A stretch of DNA of 64,000 nt from Streptomyces sp. SID8374 (GCF_009865135.1 NZ_WWGH01000002.1:1-64000), one strand, 5' to 3'. Counted from the stretch's first letter, positions 40,818 through 49,120 are shown. Made by a program: numbers and translations. The notes: generated by a model from the letters alone, not told the origin.

Positions 40818-43049
40818 ATGGTATTTATGGGGGACAGGGCAACTCTGTTGGAGACAGGGCGGTTTGTGCAGCGGCGCGGCCAGAAGGCGGACAAGGTGGC
40901 AGATGCGGCCTTCGCTGCCGTCATCGCCGGGGCGGCCGGAGCGAGCACGAGCACACCCGGACCACGGGACGCCACCACCGCCGGTGGAGCAGGGCCCGCC
41001 GTCGAGGCGCCGGTCCGGGGCAGGGGGCGTGCCACGAGCGAGACCACCGCGACGGTGGGACACGTGGACGCGGACGCCGTGCACGCCACCGGCGCCACGG
41101 GCGTGACCACGCCGGACGCGACCACCACCGACGCTGATGCGGGCACCACGGACGCCGTCGACGCGGCGGACAGCGCCGAGGCGGAGGCGCGCCACCGCCG
41201 GGCCGCCGAGGCCGGGGACACGGCGTCCATGAGCGTGCTGGGCGCGCTCCTGCTGCGCCGGGGCGAGCTGGACGGCGCCGAGACCTACCTCCGCGCCGCC
41301 ACCGCCGACGGTGACCGGGCCGCCGCCAACAACCTGGGCGTCCTGCTGCACCAGCGCGGCTACCCGGACGAGGCCGCGGGCTGGTGGCGCGTCGCCGCGG
41401 TGGCCGGCTCCGCCGCCGCCGCGCACGCGCTGGGCCGCCACTTCCGCGAGCGCGGGGACGAGCCCGGCGCCGAATACTGGCTGCGCCAGTCCGCCGAGCA
41501 GGGCCACGCGCTGGGCGCCTACGCCCTGGCCGACCTCCTGGAGCACCGCGGCGACATCGGCGCCGAGCGCTGGCTGCGCGCCGCCGCCGAGCAGGGCCAC
41601 CGGGAGGCCGCCTACCGGCTGGCCCGCACCCTGGAGCGGAACGCGGTCGAGGACCCGCACGACGCCTTCGGCCTGGGCCGGTCCACCGGCCGCAGCCGCC
41701 TCGGCCTCCCCGGCGACCCGGCCCCGGCTGCCCCCGACGCCCTGAAGGCGGACACGCAGGGCACCAAGGGCGTAAAGGACGAGAAGGGCGCGAAGGGCGG
41801 AGCCGGTGGCGACAGCCCCGTGGCCGGTCCCGCCGCGGGCCGCGTCGGCGAGGCCGAGCAGTGGTACCGCCGTGCCGCCGCCCGGGGGCACCGCCGTGCC
41901 GCCCTGCACCTCGGCGCGATCCTGGAGCAGCGGGGCGAGCTCAAGGAGGCGGGCCGCTGGTACCTCACCGCCGCCAAGGACGGCGAGGCCCGCGCCGCCT
42001 GTGCGCTGGGCTTCCTGCTGCGCGACGCCGGTGACGAGGAGAGCGCCGCCGTCTGGTGGCTGCGCGCCGCCCAGGACGGCGACGGCAACGCGGCCAACGC
42101 GCTGGGCGCCCTGCACGCGGCGCGCGGCGAGCAGCAGACCGCCGAGCGCTGGTACCGGGCCGCCATGGACGCCGGTGACGTCAACGGCGCGTACAACCTC
42201 GGGCTGCTCTGCGCCGCCCAGGACCGTACGCCGCAGGCCGAGCAGTGGTACCGCCGCGCCGCCTACGCCGGGCACCGCGAGGCCGCCAACGCGCTCGCCG
42301 TGCTGCTCCTCCAGGCCGGGGACCACACCGGTGCCGAGCCCTGGTTCTCCAAGGCGGCCGAGGCGGGCAGCGTGGACGCCGCCTTCAACCTCGGCATCCT
42401 GCACGCCGGACGCGACGAGGACCGTACGGCGCTGGGCTGGTACCAGCGCGCTGCGGCGGCCGGGCACACCGACGCCGCGCTCCAGGTCGCCATGGCCCTG
42501 CTGCGCGAGGGTGACGACCGGGAGGCCGAGCGTCATCTGCGCTGCGCGGCGGGTGGCGGCAGCGCCGAGGCGGCGTTCCGGCTGGCCGGGGTGCTGGACG
42601 CGCGCCAGCCGCCGCCGGGCCCGCCCGCGCTGGGTGAGCCGATGCCGGAGAAGACCGAGTGCGAGGAGTGGTACGAGCGGGCCGCCCAGCAGGGCCACCG
42701 CCGCGCCCAGGTCCGGGTCGGCATGCTCGCGGCCGCCCGCGGGGACGTGGAGAGCGCCGCCCACTGGTACCGGGAGGCCGCCGAGGCGGGCAGCCGCAAC
42801 GGCGCCTTCAACCTGGGGCTGCTCCTGGCCCGCGAGGGCAGCGAGCGCGAGGCCGCCCTGTGGTGGAGCCGCGCCGCCAACGCCGGGCACGGGCGGGCCG
42901 CACTGCGCCTGGCGCTCCTCGCCGCCCGCCGGGGCGAGCTGACCGAGGGCCAGCGCTGGTGTGCGCGGGCCGTGGAGCTGGGCCCGGCCGAGGTGGCCGA
43001 GCGGGCGGCCCGGCTGCGCGACGCGCTCCACCAGGAGCTCACCGCGTAG
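40818..43049 (+). CDS. Sel1/TPR-like repeat protein
   Basis: The protein has 743 residues. After an N-terminal GDRATLLETGRFVQRRGQKADK helix and an Ala/Thr/Gly-rich linker (about 40-130), the rest is about 15 Sel1-type repeats of 34-36 residues (consensus AA..LG.L...RGE...AE.WYRRAAE.GH). A charged Lys/Gly/Asp insert lies near 305-340. Sel1 arrays are protein-binding scaffolds; the partner is unknown. No signal peptide. ATG 40818 has AGGTGG about 7 nt upstream; ATG 40827 is the alternative. The gene is boxed in by two identical tRNA-fMet/terminator units. Confidence 0.85.
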   Translation: MVFMGDRATLLETGRFVQRRGQKADKVADAAFAAVIAGAAGASTSTPGPRDATTAGGAGPAVEAPVRGRGRATSETTATVGHVDADAVHATGATGVTTPDATTTDADAGTTDAVDAADSAEAEARHRRAAEAGDTASMSVLGALLLRRGELDGAETYLRAATADGDRAAANNLGVLLHQRGYPDEAAGWWRVAAVAGSAAAAHALGRHFRERGDEPGAEYWLRQSAEQGHALGAYALADLLEHRGDIGAERWLRAAAEQGHREAAYRLARTLERNAVEDPHDAFGLGRSTGRSRLGLPGDPAPAAPDALKADTQGTKGVKDEKGAKGGAGGDSPVAGPAAGRVGEAEQWYRRAAARGHRRAALHLGAILEQRGELKEAGRWYLTAAKDGEARAACALGFLLRDAGDEESAAVWWLRAAQDGDGNAANALGALHAARGEQQTAERWYRAAMDAGDVNGAYNLGLLCAAQDRTPQAEQWYRRAAYAGHREAANALAVLLLQAGDHTGAEPWFSKAAEAGSVDAAFNLGILHAGRDEDRTALGWYQRAAAAGHTDAALQVAMALLREGDDREAERHLRCAAGGGSAEAAFRLAGVLDARQPPPGPPALGEPMPEKTECEEWYERAAQQGHRRAQVRVGMLAAARGDVESAAHWYREAAEAGSRNGAFNLGLLLAREGSEREAALWWSRAANAGHGRAALRLALLAARRGELTEGQRWCARAVELGPAEVAERAARLRDALHQELTA

Positions 43050-43097
43050 CCCGTGCCGCCTGCGAAAGCCGGGCCTCCGGGGCCGGTGTGAATGAAT

Positions 43098-43126
43098 TTG
43101 CGCCGTTCGACCTGCTGACGTAATGT
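43098..43126 (+). promoter_or_regulatory. Promoter of tRNA-fMet copy 2
   Basis: TTGCGC (43098-43103), 17-nt spacer, TAATGT (43121-43126). The expected start near 43133 is 6 nt before the mature tRNA 5' end. Confidence 0.65.
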
Positions 43127-43138
43127 TGCATTCACCGA

Positions 43139-43212
43139 CGCGGGGTGGAGCAGCTCGGTAGCTCGCTGGGCTCATAACCCAGAGGTCGCAGGTTCAAATC
43201 CTGTCCCCGCTA
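43139..43212 (+). tRNA. Initiator tRNA-fMet (CAT anticodon), copy 2
   Basis: The 74 nt are identical to copy 1, with the same unpaired 1-72 end and GC-rich anticodon stem. Identity also covers GA before the tRNA and CTGAA after it, plus a near-identical terminator. Confidence 0.95.
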
Positions 43213-43220
43213 CTGAAGAG

Positions 43221-43257
43221 CGAAGGCCCGGATCTCGATCAGAGATCCGGGCCTTCG
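43221..43257. terminator. Terminator after tRNA-fMet copy 2
   Basis: CGAAGGCCCGGATCTC (43221-43236) pairs perfectly over 16 bp with 43242-43257; loop of 5 nt. Confidence 0.88.
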
Positions 43258-43370
43258 TCATGTCCGGGAACGGATTCGTCGTGTCCGGGGACGCAGGAGC
43301 CGGGTGTCCGGGAACAAAGGAACCGGGCCCGCCTCACAGGAGATGGGCCCGGCACAGGCTCACGACAGGT

Positions 43371-43790
43371 TCACGCGGCGGCGGCGCAGCTGGGGCAGAG
43401 CCCCCGGTACGTCACCTCGACGCCGGAGACCGTGAAGCCGTAGCGCTCCTCCGACGGGAGGTCCGCCAGCGGGTTGCCCGCCGGGTGCACATCGCGGATG
43501 GCGCCGCACCGGCCGCAGATCAGGTGGTGGTGCGGGCGGTGCGCGTTCGGGTCGTACCGCTTCGCCCGGCGGTCGGTGGAGACCTCCAGCACCTCGCCGA
43601 GGGACACCATCTCGCCGAGGGTGTTGTAGACGGTGGCGCGCGAGATCTCGGGCAGCTTGTCGACGGCCCTCGCGTGGACCTCGTCAGCCGTCAGGTGCAC
43701 GTGGTCCCCGTCGAGGACCTCGGCCACGACACGCCGCTGCGCCGTCATGCGCCAGCCGCGTCCACGGAGTCGTTCCAGCAGGTCGCTCAT
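43371..43790 (-). CDS. catR: Fur/PerR-family regulator, CatR-like
   Basis: The 139-residue Fur-family repressor has a winged-helix DNA-binding domain (WRMTAQRRVVAEVL, SRATVYNTLGEM) and a dimerisation domain with the HHHLICGRCGAIRDV metal segment near 90. A second Cys pair, CPSC, near the C-terminus supplies the structural zinc site. Divergent from a catalase gene, it matches S. coelicolor CatR, which represses catA until peroxide oxidises it. The start is the ATG just after GGAGCCC-type sequence; no longer start is convincing. Confidence 0.9.
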   Translation of the reverse strand: MSDLLERLRGRGWRMTAQRRVVAEVLDGDHVHLTADEVHARAVDKLPEISRATVYNTLGEMVSLGEVLEVSTDRRAKRYDPNAHRPHHHLICGRCGAIRDVHPAGNPLADLPSEERYGFTVSGVEVTYRGLCPSCAAAA

Positions 43791-43850
43791 GGAGCCCAGC
43801 CTAACAGTGGAGGGAGCGAGTCCCGATCGGGTGTGACTTTGGATGTTCAC

Positions 43851-43878
43851 TTGACTTAGACATTGTCCATTGTAGGAT
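43851..43878 (+). promoter_or_regulatory. Catalase promoter with likely CatR-binding A/T-rich region
   Basis: TTGACT (43851-43856) and TAGGAT (43873-43878) are 16 nt apart. The spacer is A/T-rich with the repeated block ATTGTCC/ATTGTAG, as expected for a Fur-type operator overlapping the promoter. The same 160-bp region also serves catR. Confidence 0.65.
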
Positions 43879-43951
43879 CGGGATCGGCATTAGCCAAGGG
43901 ACAGGGCTGTACAGGAAACAGGCTGTGCAGGACATGACGCAGGAGGCGCAC

Positions 43952-45403
43952 GTGACGCAGGGACCGCTCACCACGGAGGCCGGGGCTCCGGTCGCGGACA
44001 ATCAGAACAGCGAGACCGCGGGCGTCGGCGGTCCGGTTCTTGTCCAGGACCAGGCGCTGCTGGAGAAGCTCGCCCACTTCAACCGGGAGCGCATTCCGGA
44101 GCGCGTCGTGCACGCCCGCGGAGCCGGCGCGTACGGCACCTTCACCGTGACCCGCGACGTGTCGCAGTGGACCCGGGCGAAGTTCCTCTCCGAGGTCGGC
44201 AAGCAGACCGAGACGTTCCTGCGCTTCTCCACCGTCGCGGGCAACCTCGGCTCGGCCGACGCCGTGCGCGACCCGCGCGGCTTCGCGCTGAAGTTCTACA
44301 CCGAGGAGGGCAACTACGACCTCGTCGGCAACAACACCCCGGTGTTCTTCATCAAGGACGCCATCAAGTTCCCCGACTTCATCCACACCCAGAAGCGCGA
44401 CCCGTACACCGGCTCGCAGGAGGCGGACAACGTCTGGGACTTCTGGGGTCTGTCGCCCGAGTCGACGCACCAGGTGACCTGGCTCTTCGGCGACCGGGGC
44501 ATCCCCGCCACGCTGCGCCACATGAACGGGTACGGCTCGCACACCTTCCAGTGGAACAACGAGGCCGGCGAGGTCTTCTGGGTCAAGTACCACTTCAAGA
44601 CCGACCAGGGCATCAAGAACCTCACCACCGAGGAGGCCGTCCGCCTCTCCGGCGTCGACCCCGACTCGCACCAGCGCGACCTGCGCGAGTCGATCGAACG
44701 CGGTGACTTCCCGTCCTGGACGGTGCAGGTCCAGATCATGCCGGCGGCGGACGCGGCGACGTACCGCTTCAACCCGTTCGACCTCACCAAGGTGTGGCCG
44801 CACGCGGACTACCCGCCGATCGAGATCGGCAAGCTGGAGCTCAACCGCAACCCGGAGAACATCTTCGCCGAGGTCGAGCAGTCGATCTTCAGCCCCGCGC
44901 ACTTCGTGCCGGGCATCGGCCCGTCCCCGGACAAGATGCTCCAGGGCCGTCTCTTCGCGTACGGCGACGCCCACCGCTACCGCGTCGGCATCAACGCCGA
45001 CCACCTGCCGGTCAACCGCCCGCACGCCACCGAGGCGCGTACCAACAGCCGGGACGGCTACCTCTACGACGGCCGCCACAAGGGCACCAAGAACTACGAG
45101 CCGAACAGCTTCGGCGGCCCCGTCCAGACGGACCGCCCGCTCTGGCAGCCCGTGCCGGTCAGCGGCACCACCGGCAACACCGAGGCCCCCGGCCACGCCG
45201 AGGACAACGACTTCGTGCAGGCGGGCGACCTCTACCGGCTGATGTCGGAGGACGAGAAGGGCCGGCTGATCGACAACCTCGCCGGGTTCATCTCCCAGGT
45301 CTCGCGCGACGAGATCGCCGAGCGCGCGATCGACAACTTCCGCCAGGCGGACGGCGACTTCGGCAAGCGGCTGGAAGCCGCGGTCCAGGCCCTTCGCGGC
45401 TGA
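43952..45403 (+). CDS. catA: Monofunctional heme catalase (KatA/CatA type)
   Basis: The 483-residue catalase has NRERIPERVVHARGAGAYG with the catalytic His near residue 50, the TFLRFSTVAG segment, the distal Asn region GNLGSADAVRDPRGFALKFY and the proximal heme Tyr region RLFAYGDAHRYR near 335. It removes hydrogen peroxide in the cytoplasm. GTG 43952 is chosen because AGGAGG (43941-43946) is ideally spaced; ATG 43934 and GTG 43925 would place that site inside the gene. Divergent from catR. Confidence 0.95.
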   Translation: MTQGPLTTEAGAPVADNQNSETAGVGGPVLVQDQALLEKLAHFNRERIPERVVHARGAGAYGTFTVTRDVSQWTRAKFLSEVGKQTETFLRFSTVAGNLGSADAVRDPRGFALKFYTEEGNYDLVGNNTPVFFIKDAIKFPDFIHTQKRDPYTGSQEADNVWDFWGLSPESTHQVTWLFGDRGIPATLRHMNGYGSHTFQWNNEAGEVFWVKYHFKTDQGIKNLTTEEAVRLSGVDPDSHQRDLRESIERGDFPSWTVQVQIMPAADAATYRFNPFDLTKVWPHADYPPIEIGKLELNRNPENIFAEVEQSIFSPAHFVPGIGPSPDKMLQGRLFAYGDAHRYRVGINADHLPVNRPHATEARTNSRDGYLYDGRHKGTKNYEPNSFGGPVQTDRPLWQPVPVSGTTGNTEAPGHAEDNDFVQAGDLYRLMSEDEKGRLIDNLAGFISQVSRDEIAERAIDNFRQADGDFGKRLEAAVQALRG

Positions 45404-45424
45404 CCGGTCGCTTGCCGTCGACGG

Positions 45425-45457
45425 TGGGCCGGCTCCCCTTCGCGGGGATCCGGCCCA
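45425..45457. terminator. Catalase terminator
   Basis: An 8-bp stem, a single C/T mismatch and a 5-bp stem (45425-45438 with 45444-45457) close a TTCGC loop. Confidence 0.7.
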
Positions 45458-45532
45458 TCGGGCGTTCGTAGGGGATGCGCCGCCTGTCGGCAGGACACCC
45501 GCGGGAATGCCGGGCCCTGTCGGCGGGGTCTC

Positions 45533-45940
45533 CTACGCCGACCCGGCGGCCGCCACCGTACGGCGACGGGCGGGCGCCCAGCAGCGGATGATGTCGCGCA
45601 CCGACACGATGCCCACCGGGCCGGTGTCGTCCAGCACGATCAGATGCCGGAACCCGCCGTGCGTCATGGCTTCCGCGGCCTCCTCCAGGGTCCAGGCCGG
45701 GGCGGCGAACACCACGTCGGTGGTGGTGTGGGCGGACGCGGTCTCCAGATCGGGGTTCTGGCCCGATCCGACCGCGTTGAGGATGTCGCGCTCGGTGATG
45801 ATCCCGAGCCCGCAGGTGTCCGGGTCATGGACGACGGCCGCCCCGATGCGGCGCGCCGACATCAGCCGGGCGGCCTGGCGGAGCGTGTGGGTGGGGCCGA
45901 TGGTGAGGACCACCGTGCTCATGGCGTCACGGACGAGCAT
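45533..45940 (-). CDS. Two-CBS-domain protein
   Basis: The 135-residue product is a single Bateman module: the first CBS domain (MLVRDAMSTVV to GLGIITERDIL) and the second (TTDVVFAAPAWTLEEAAEAM to GIVSVRDII). Such stand-alone modules bind adenine nucleotides and act as energy or redox sensors for unknown partners. ATG 45940 is favoured over GTG 45952 because AGGAGG lies about 10 nt upstream of it. A perfect CRP-type palindrome lies 32 bp before this start. Confidence 0.88.
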   Translation of the reverse strand: MLVRDAMSTVVLTIGPTHTLRQAARLMSARRIGAAVVHDPDTCGLGIITERDILNAVGSGQNPDLETASAHTTTDVVFAAPAWTLEEAAEAMTHGGFRHLIVLDDTGPVGIVSVRDIIRCWAPARRRTVAAAGSA

Positions 45941-45971
45941 GAAACGAGCCACCTCCTCGGTGCGCCGACTC

Positions 45972-45987
45972 TGTGAGTCGATTCACA
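45972..45987. promoter_or_regulatory. CRP-type palindrome TGTGA-N6-TCACA
   Basis: TGTGA (45972-45976), 6 nt, TCACA (45983-45987): an exact match to the CRP consensus that Streptomyces Crp also approximates. It overlaps a tandem TTCACAAG repeat (45982-45997) and sits inside a larger imperfect inverted repeat (ACTCTGTGAGTC...GGACTCTCAGAGT, about 45968-46014). Only the CBS gene starts here. Confidence 0.6.
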
Positions 45988-46151
45988 AGTTCACAAGTGG
46001 GGGGACTCTCAGAGTTGCATCCCTGCGGCGGGCCGACAAGGGGTGGACCGGGCGCGTACCGGGGGAGTGCGCGAGCGCGCGCCGGATCCCCGGGCCTCTC
46101 GGTGGTCACCGCGCGCCGGATCCCCCGGGCGCCCGGTGACCAGCAGGGGCA

Positions 46152-46952
46152 TCAGTAGCGCTGGTTGAGGTAGCCGAGCAGCTCCTCGTGGAGCAGGCCG
46201 TTCGACGCGGCCCCGTTGGCGCCGCCGGGTCCGTCGGTCCCGTCCAGGTCGGTGAAGCGGCCGCCCGCCTCCTGGACGATGATCGCGTTCGCCGCCATGT
46301 CCCAGAGCGAGAGCTCCGGCTCGGCGCAGATGTCCACGGAACCCTCGGCGACCATCATGTACGGCCAGAAGTCCCCGTACCCCCGCGTCCGCCAGCACGC
46401 CCGGGTCAGGTCCATGAAGCCGTCCAGGCGGCCCTGCTCCTCCCAGCCGCTCAGCGAGGAGAACGCGAACGAGGAGTCCGCGATCGTCTCCACCTTCGAC
46501 ACATGCAGCCGGGTCGCGGAGGTGAGGCTGCGCCCGGAGTACGCGCCGGCGCCTTTCGCCGCCCACCAGCGCCGGTTCAGCGCCGGCGCGGAGACCACGC
46601 CGACCACGGGCTGGAAGCCGTTCTCGCCTGCCTCCATCAGCGAGATCAGCGTCGCCCACACCGGCACACCGCGGACGTAGTTCTTGGTGCCGTCGATCGG
46701 GTCGATCACCCAGCGCCGCGGCCCGGTGCCCTCGACCCCGTACTCCTCGCCCAGGATCGCGTCGCGCGGGCGGGCCCGATGCAGATGGCCGCGGATCAGC
46801 TCCTCGGCGGCCTTGTCGGCCTCGCTCACCGGCGTCATGTCCGGCTTGGTCTCCACCTTCAGGTCGAGAGCCTTGAACCGGTCCATGGTCGCCGCGTCGG
46901 CGGCGTCCGCCAGTACATGGGCGAGACGCAGATCATCGTGGTAGTCGGGCAT
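46152..46952 (-). CDS. hisN: Histidinol-phosphatase, inositol-monophosphatase fold (HisN)
   Basis: The 266-residue protein has IMPase metal-binding motifs ILGEEYG (near 67) and VIDPIDGTKNYVRG (near 82), and the late LSLWDMAANAIIVQEAGG (near 215). The overall length and the TKPDMTPVSEADKAAE start match actinobacterial HisN, which dephosphorylates histidinol phosphate in histidine synthesis (SCO5208, from memory). No other his genes are in the window. Inositol-1-phosphatase activity cannot be excluded from sequence alone. Confidence 0.88.
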   Translation of the reverse strand: MPDYHDDLRLAHVLADAADAATMDRFKALDLKVETKPDMTPVSEADKAAEELIRGHLHRARPRDAILGEEYGVEGTGPRRWVIDPIDGTKNYVRGVPVWATLISLMEAGENGFQPVVGVVSAPALNRRWWAAKGAGAYSGRSLTSATRLHVSKVETIADSSFAFSSLSGWEEQGRLDGFMDLTRACWRTRGYGDFWPYMMVAEGSVDICAEPELSLWDMAANAIIVQEAGGRFTDLDGTDGPGGANGAASNGLLHEELLGYLNQRY

Positions 46953-47004
46953 GCCGTCACAGTATCCAGCGGTACGGGGGAGGAGCCACCGGCCCCCGGC
47001 CTGC

Positions 47005-47089
47005 GGCCCGTACGCGAACCCGGCCCGTACGCGAACCCGGCCCGCACGCGAACCCGTCCCGTACGCGGATCGGCCGGTACGCGGACCCT
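47005..47089. repeat. Five 17-nt tandem repeats upstream of the TetR gene
   Basis: GGCCCGTACGCGAACCC at 47005 is repeated exactly at 47022, once with a single change at 47039, then in two degenerate copies at 47056 and 47073. The array lies between the divergent hisN and TetR genes and ends exactly at TTGACA (47089-47094), a possible -35. Confidence 0.8.
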
Positions 47090-47149
47090 TGACAGTCGCC
47101 ATGAGCGCCTCAACTCTGAACCGCAGGCCCCGGGGCGTGGGAGGCGGCG

Positions 47150-47755
47150 ATGCCGACAGCGCGAGAAGCCCTGCTGGACGCCGCGCTCAGGGCGCTCGCC
47201 GACCGGCCCTGGCGCACGGTGCGGATGGTCGACGTCGCCGCGCTGGCCGGTGTCTCGCGGCAGACCCTCTACAACGAGTTCGGCACCAAGGGCGGCCTGG
47301 CCACCGCCCTGTTACGCCAGGCCGCCGACGGCTATCTGACCGGCGTGGACCGCGCACTGACGGCGCCCGCGCCGGAGCACCCGGCCGCCGTGGCGCGCTG
47401 GACCGTACGGGCCGCCGGTGCGAATCCGCTGGTCAAGGGGCTGCTCACGGGGCTCTGGGGCGAAGGGCTGCCCCGCCCCGGACATGATGTGCCGGGCCCG
47501 GGCCAGGATGTGCCGGGCCCCGCCGAGCTGCTGGGGCTGGCCAGGGACCGCATGGTGGCCGCGTCGTCGCGCCCCGTGTCGCCGGAGCGCTGCGAGACCG
47601 CCCTCCGGCTCGCGCTCTCCCATGTGATCGCGCCCAGCCGGTCGGCTCAGTGCGCGGAGCCGGACAGCTGGAGCCCGATCACTCCGATGATCACCAGCGA
47701 GATCGACACCAGCTTCAGCGTCGAGACGACGTCACCGAGGAAGACCATGCCGTAG
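47150..47755 (+). CDS. TetR-family regulator with a TTA codon and read-through C-terminus
   Basis: The protein has 201 residues. Residues 1-55 form a TetR helix-turn-helix (VDVAALAGVSRQTLYNEFGTKGGL). The ligand domain carries repeated HDVPGPGQDVPGP residues near 118-130. Leu55 is encoded by TTA (47312-47314), so translation should depend on the bldA tRNA. The last 36 codons overlap the convergent SMR gene in antisense and look unlike a TetR end, so the original stop near RLALSHVIAPS was probably lost. Ribosome site GGGAGG. It probably controls the neighbouring efflux gene. Confidence 0.8.
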   Translation: MPTAREALLDAALRALADRPWRTVRMVDVAALAGVSRQTLYNEFGTKGGLATALLRQAADGYLTGVDRALTAPAPEHPAAVARWTVRAAGANPLVKGLLTGLWGEGLPRPGHDVPGPGQDVPGPAELLGLARDRMVAASSRPVSPERCETALRLALSHVIAPSRSAQCAEPDSWSPITPMITSEIDTSFSVETTSPRKTMP

Positions 47756-47970
47756 ATCGCCGTCCCGGCCGCGCCGATGCCGGTCCACACCGCGTACGCC
47801 GGTCCCACGTCCAGCTTCTTCAGGGCCATCGTCAGAAGGCCGAAACTGCCCAGGGCGAACGCCGCGAACGCGATGGTCGGCCAGAGCCGGGTGAAACCGT
47901 GCGAGAGCTTCAGACAGACGGCGAAACCGGTCTCCAGCAGTCCGGCGACCACGACCAGCAGCCATGCCAT
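47647..47970 (-). CDS. Small multidrug resistance (SMR) transporter, Gdx/SugE-like
   Basis: This 107-residue protein has four membrane helices. The essential Glu sits in the first helix (AGLLETGFAVCLKLS, near 13), and GPAYAVWTGIGAAGTAIYG is the conserved loop/helix 3 signature. The subtype resembles guanidinium/quaternary-ammonium exporters, which work as antiparallel dimers using proton exchange. It has a strong AGGAGG site. It overlaps the convergent TetR gene by 109 bp. Confidence 0.9.
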   Translation of the reverse strand: MAWLLVVVAGLLETGFAVCLKLSHGFTRLWPTIAFAAFALGSFGLLTMALKKLDVGPAYAVWTGIGAAGTAIYGMVFLGDVVSTLKLVSISLVIIGVIGLQLSGSAH

Positions 47971-48017
47971 CGTCCGTTGCCTCCTGCATAGGTGACTGGT
48001 TGGTCCCGCACGGTGCG

Positions 48018-48050
48018 ATTATGCCTTTACCAATCGTTGAAACTGGCAAA
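48018..48050 (-). promoter_or_regulatory. SMR promoter with operator-like dyad
   Basis: On the minus strand CATAAT (48023-48018) is a good -10. Just upstream TTTACCA (48026-48032) and TGGCAAA (48044-48050) form a 25-bp dyad (6 of 7 arm positions), a plausible TetR-type operator. The resulting leader is only about 40 nt. Confidence 0.5.
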
Positions 48051-48100
48051 CATGCCCGTGCCGCACCGGCCGAATACAGCCACTCCGCAACGGGTCCGGG

Positions 48101-49117
48101 TCAGTCGCCCTCGCGGCGCTCGCGGGTCGAGAGCAGCCGGCGCAGGGAGTCCAGACGCGCCGGGTCCGCGTGCCCCTCGGCCACCCAGGCGTCCAGCGCG
48201 CACTCCGGCTGGTCCGCGTCATGGGTGCAGCCGCGCGGGCAGTTCTCGGTGCCCGGCTGGAGGTCGGGGAACGCGTTGATGACGCGCGACGGGTCGACGT
48301 GGTGCAGCCCGAACGAGCGTACGCCGGGGGTGTCGACGACCCAGCCGCGGCCGTCGGGCAGCGGCAGGGCGAGCGCGGAGGTGGTGGTGTGCCGGCCGCG
48401 GCCGGTGACCGCGTTGACGATGCCGGTGGTCCGCCGCCGGTCCTTCGGCACCAAGGCGTTGACCAGCGTCGTCTTGCCGACGCCGGAGTGCCCGACGAAG
48501 GCGGTGATCCTGCCGTCCAGCTGCTCGCGCACCCGGTCCGCCGCGCCGCCGTTCTCCAGCTCCTCGCGGTTGGTCACGATGTACGGGACACCGAGCGGGG
48601 TGTACGCCTCCAGCAGCTTGTCCGGCGAGGCCAGGTCGGACTTGGTCAGCACCAGCAGCGGGGTGAGCCCGCCGTCGTACGCCGCCACCAGACAGCGGTC
48701 GATCATGCGCGGGCGCGGCTCCGGGTCGGCCAGCGCGGTGACGATCGCCAGCTGGTCGGCGTTGGCGACGACCACGCGCTCGTACGGATCGTCGTCGTCG
48801 GCCGTGCGGCGCAGCACCGTACGGCGCGAGGCGATCCGCACGATCCGGGCCAGGGTGTCCTTCTCGCCGGACAGGTCCCCGACGATGGAGACGGTGTCGC
48901 CCACCACGGCGGCCTTGCGCCCCAGCTCGCGGGCCTTCATCGCCACCACGGTCCGGCCGTCGACGAGGCAGGTGAGCCGGCCCCGGTCGACGGTGAGGAC
49001 CATGCCGTCCTCGGCGTCCTCGTGCTTGGGCCGGATGTGCGTACGCGGCCGGTTGCCCTTGCGGTTGGGGCGGACGCGGATGTCGTCCTCGTCGGGGTTC
49101 TTCCCGTAGCGGCGCAT
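48101..49117 (-). CDS. rsgA: Ribosome-assembly GTPase RsgA
   Basis: The 338-residue circularly permuted GTPase has G4 TKSD (near 157) before G1 GHSGVGKTT (near 214) and G3 DTPG (near 267). The C-terminal zinc knuckle reads CPRGCTHD...C. An OB-fold forms the N-terminal region. It checks late 30S maturation. It follows aroA with 3 bp between stop and start, so it is co-transcribed. Confidence 0.95.
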   Translation of the reverse strand: MRRYGKNPDEDDIRVRPNRKGNRPRTHIRPKHEDAEDGMVLTVDRGRLTCLVDGRTVVAMKARELGRKAAVVGDTVSIVGDLSGEKDTLARIVRIASRRTVLRRTADDDDPYERVVVANADQLAIVTALADPEPRPRMIDRCLVAAYDGGLTPLLVLTKSDLASPDKLLEAYTPLGVPYIVTNREELENGGAADRVREQLDGRITAFVGHSGVGKTTLVNALVPKDRRRTTGIVNAVTGRGRHTTTSALALPLPDGRGWVVDTPGVRSFGLHHVDPSRVINAFPDLQPGTENCPRGCTHDADQPECALDAWVAEGHADPARLDSLRRLLSTRERREGD

Positions 49118-49120
49118 GAT

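Noticed and set aside
40533..43212. tRNA duplication as attachment sites of an integrated element
   Set aside because: Both tRNAs are complete, and the enclosed DNA carries no integrase or phage-type gene, only one Sel1 gene of normal codon bias.
45501..45530. GGAAT at about 45504 as a further SigR promoter
   Set aside because: The 18-nt spacing leads to GGT and the 19-nt to GTC, and no plus-strand gene follows.
47971..48050. Guanidine (ykkC-type) riboswitch before the SMR exporter
   Set aside because: The likely promoter leaves a leader of only about 40 nt, and no conserved ykkC bases or paired stems are visible.
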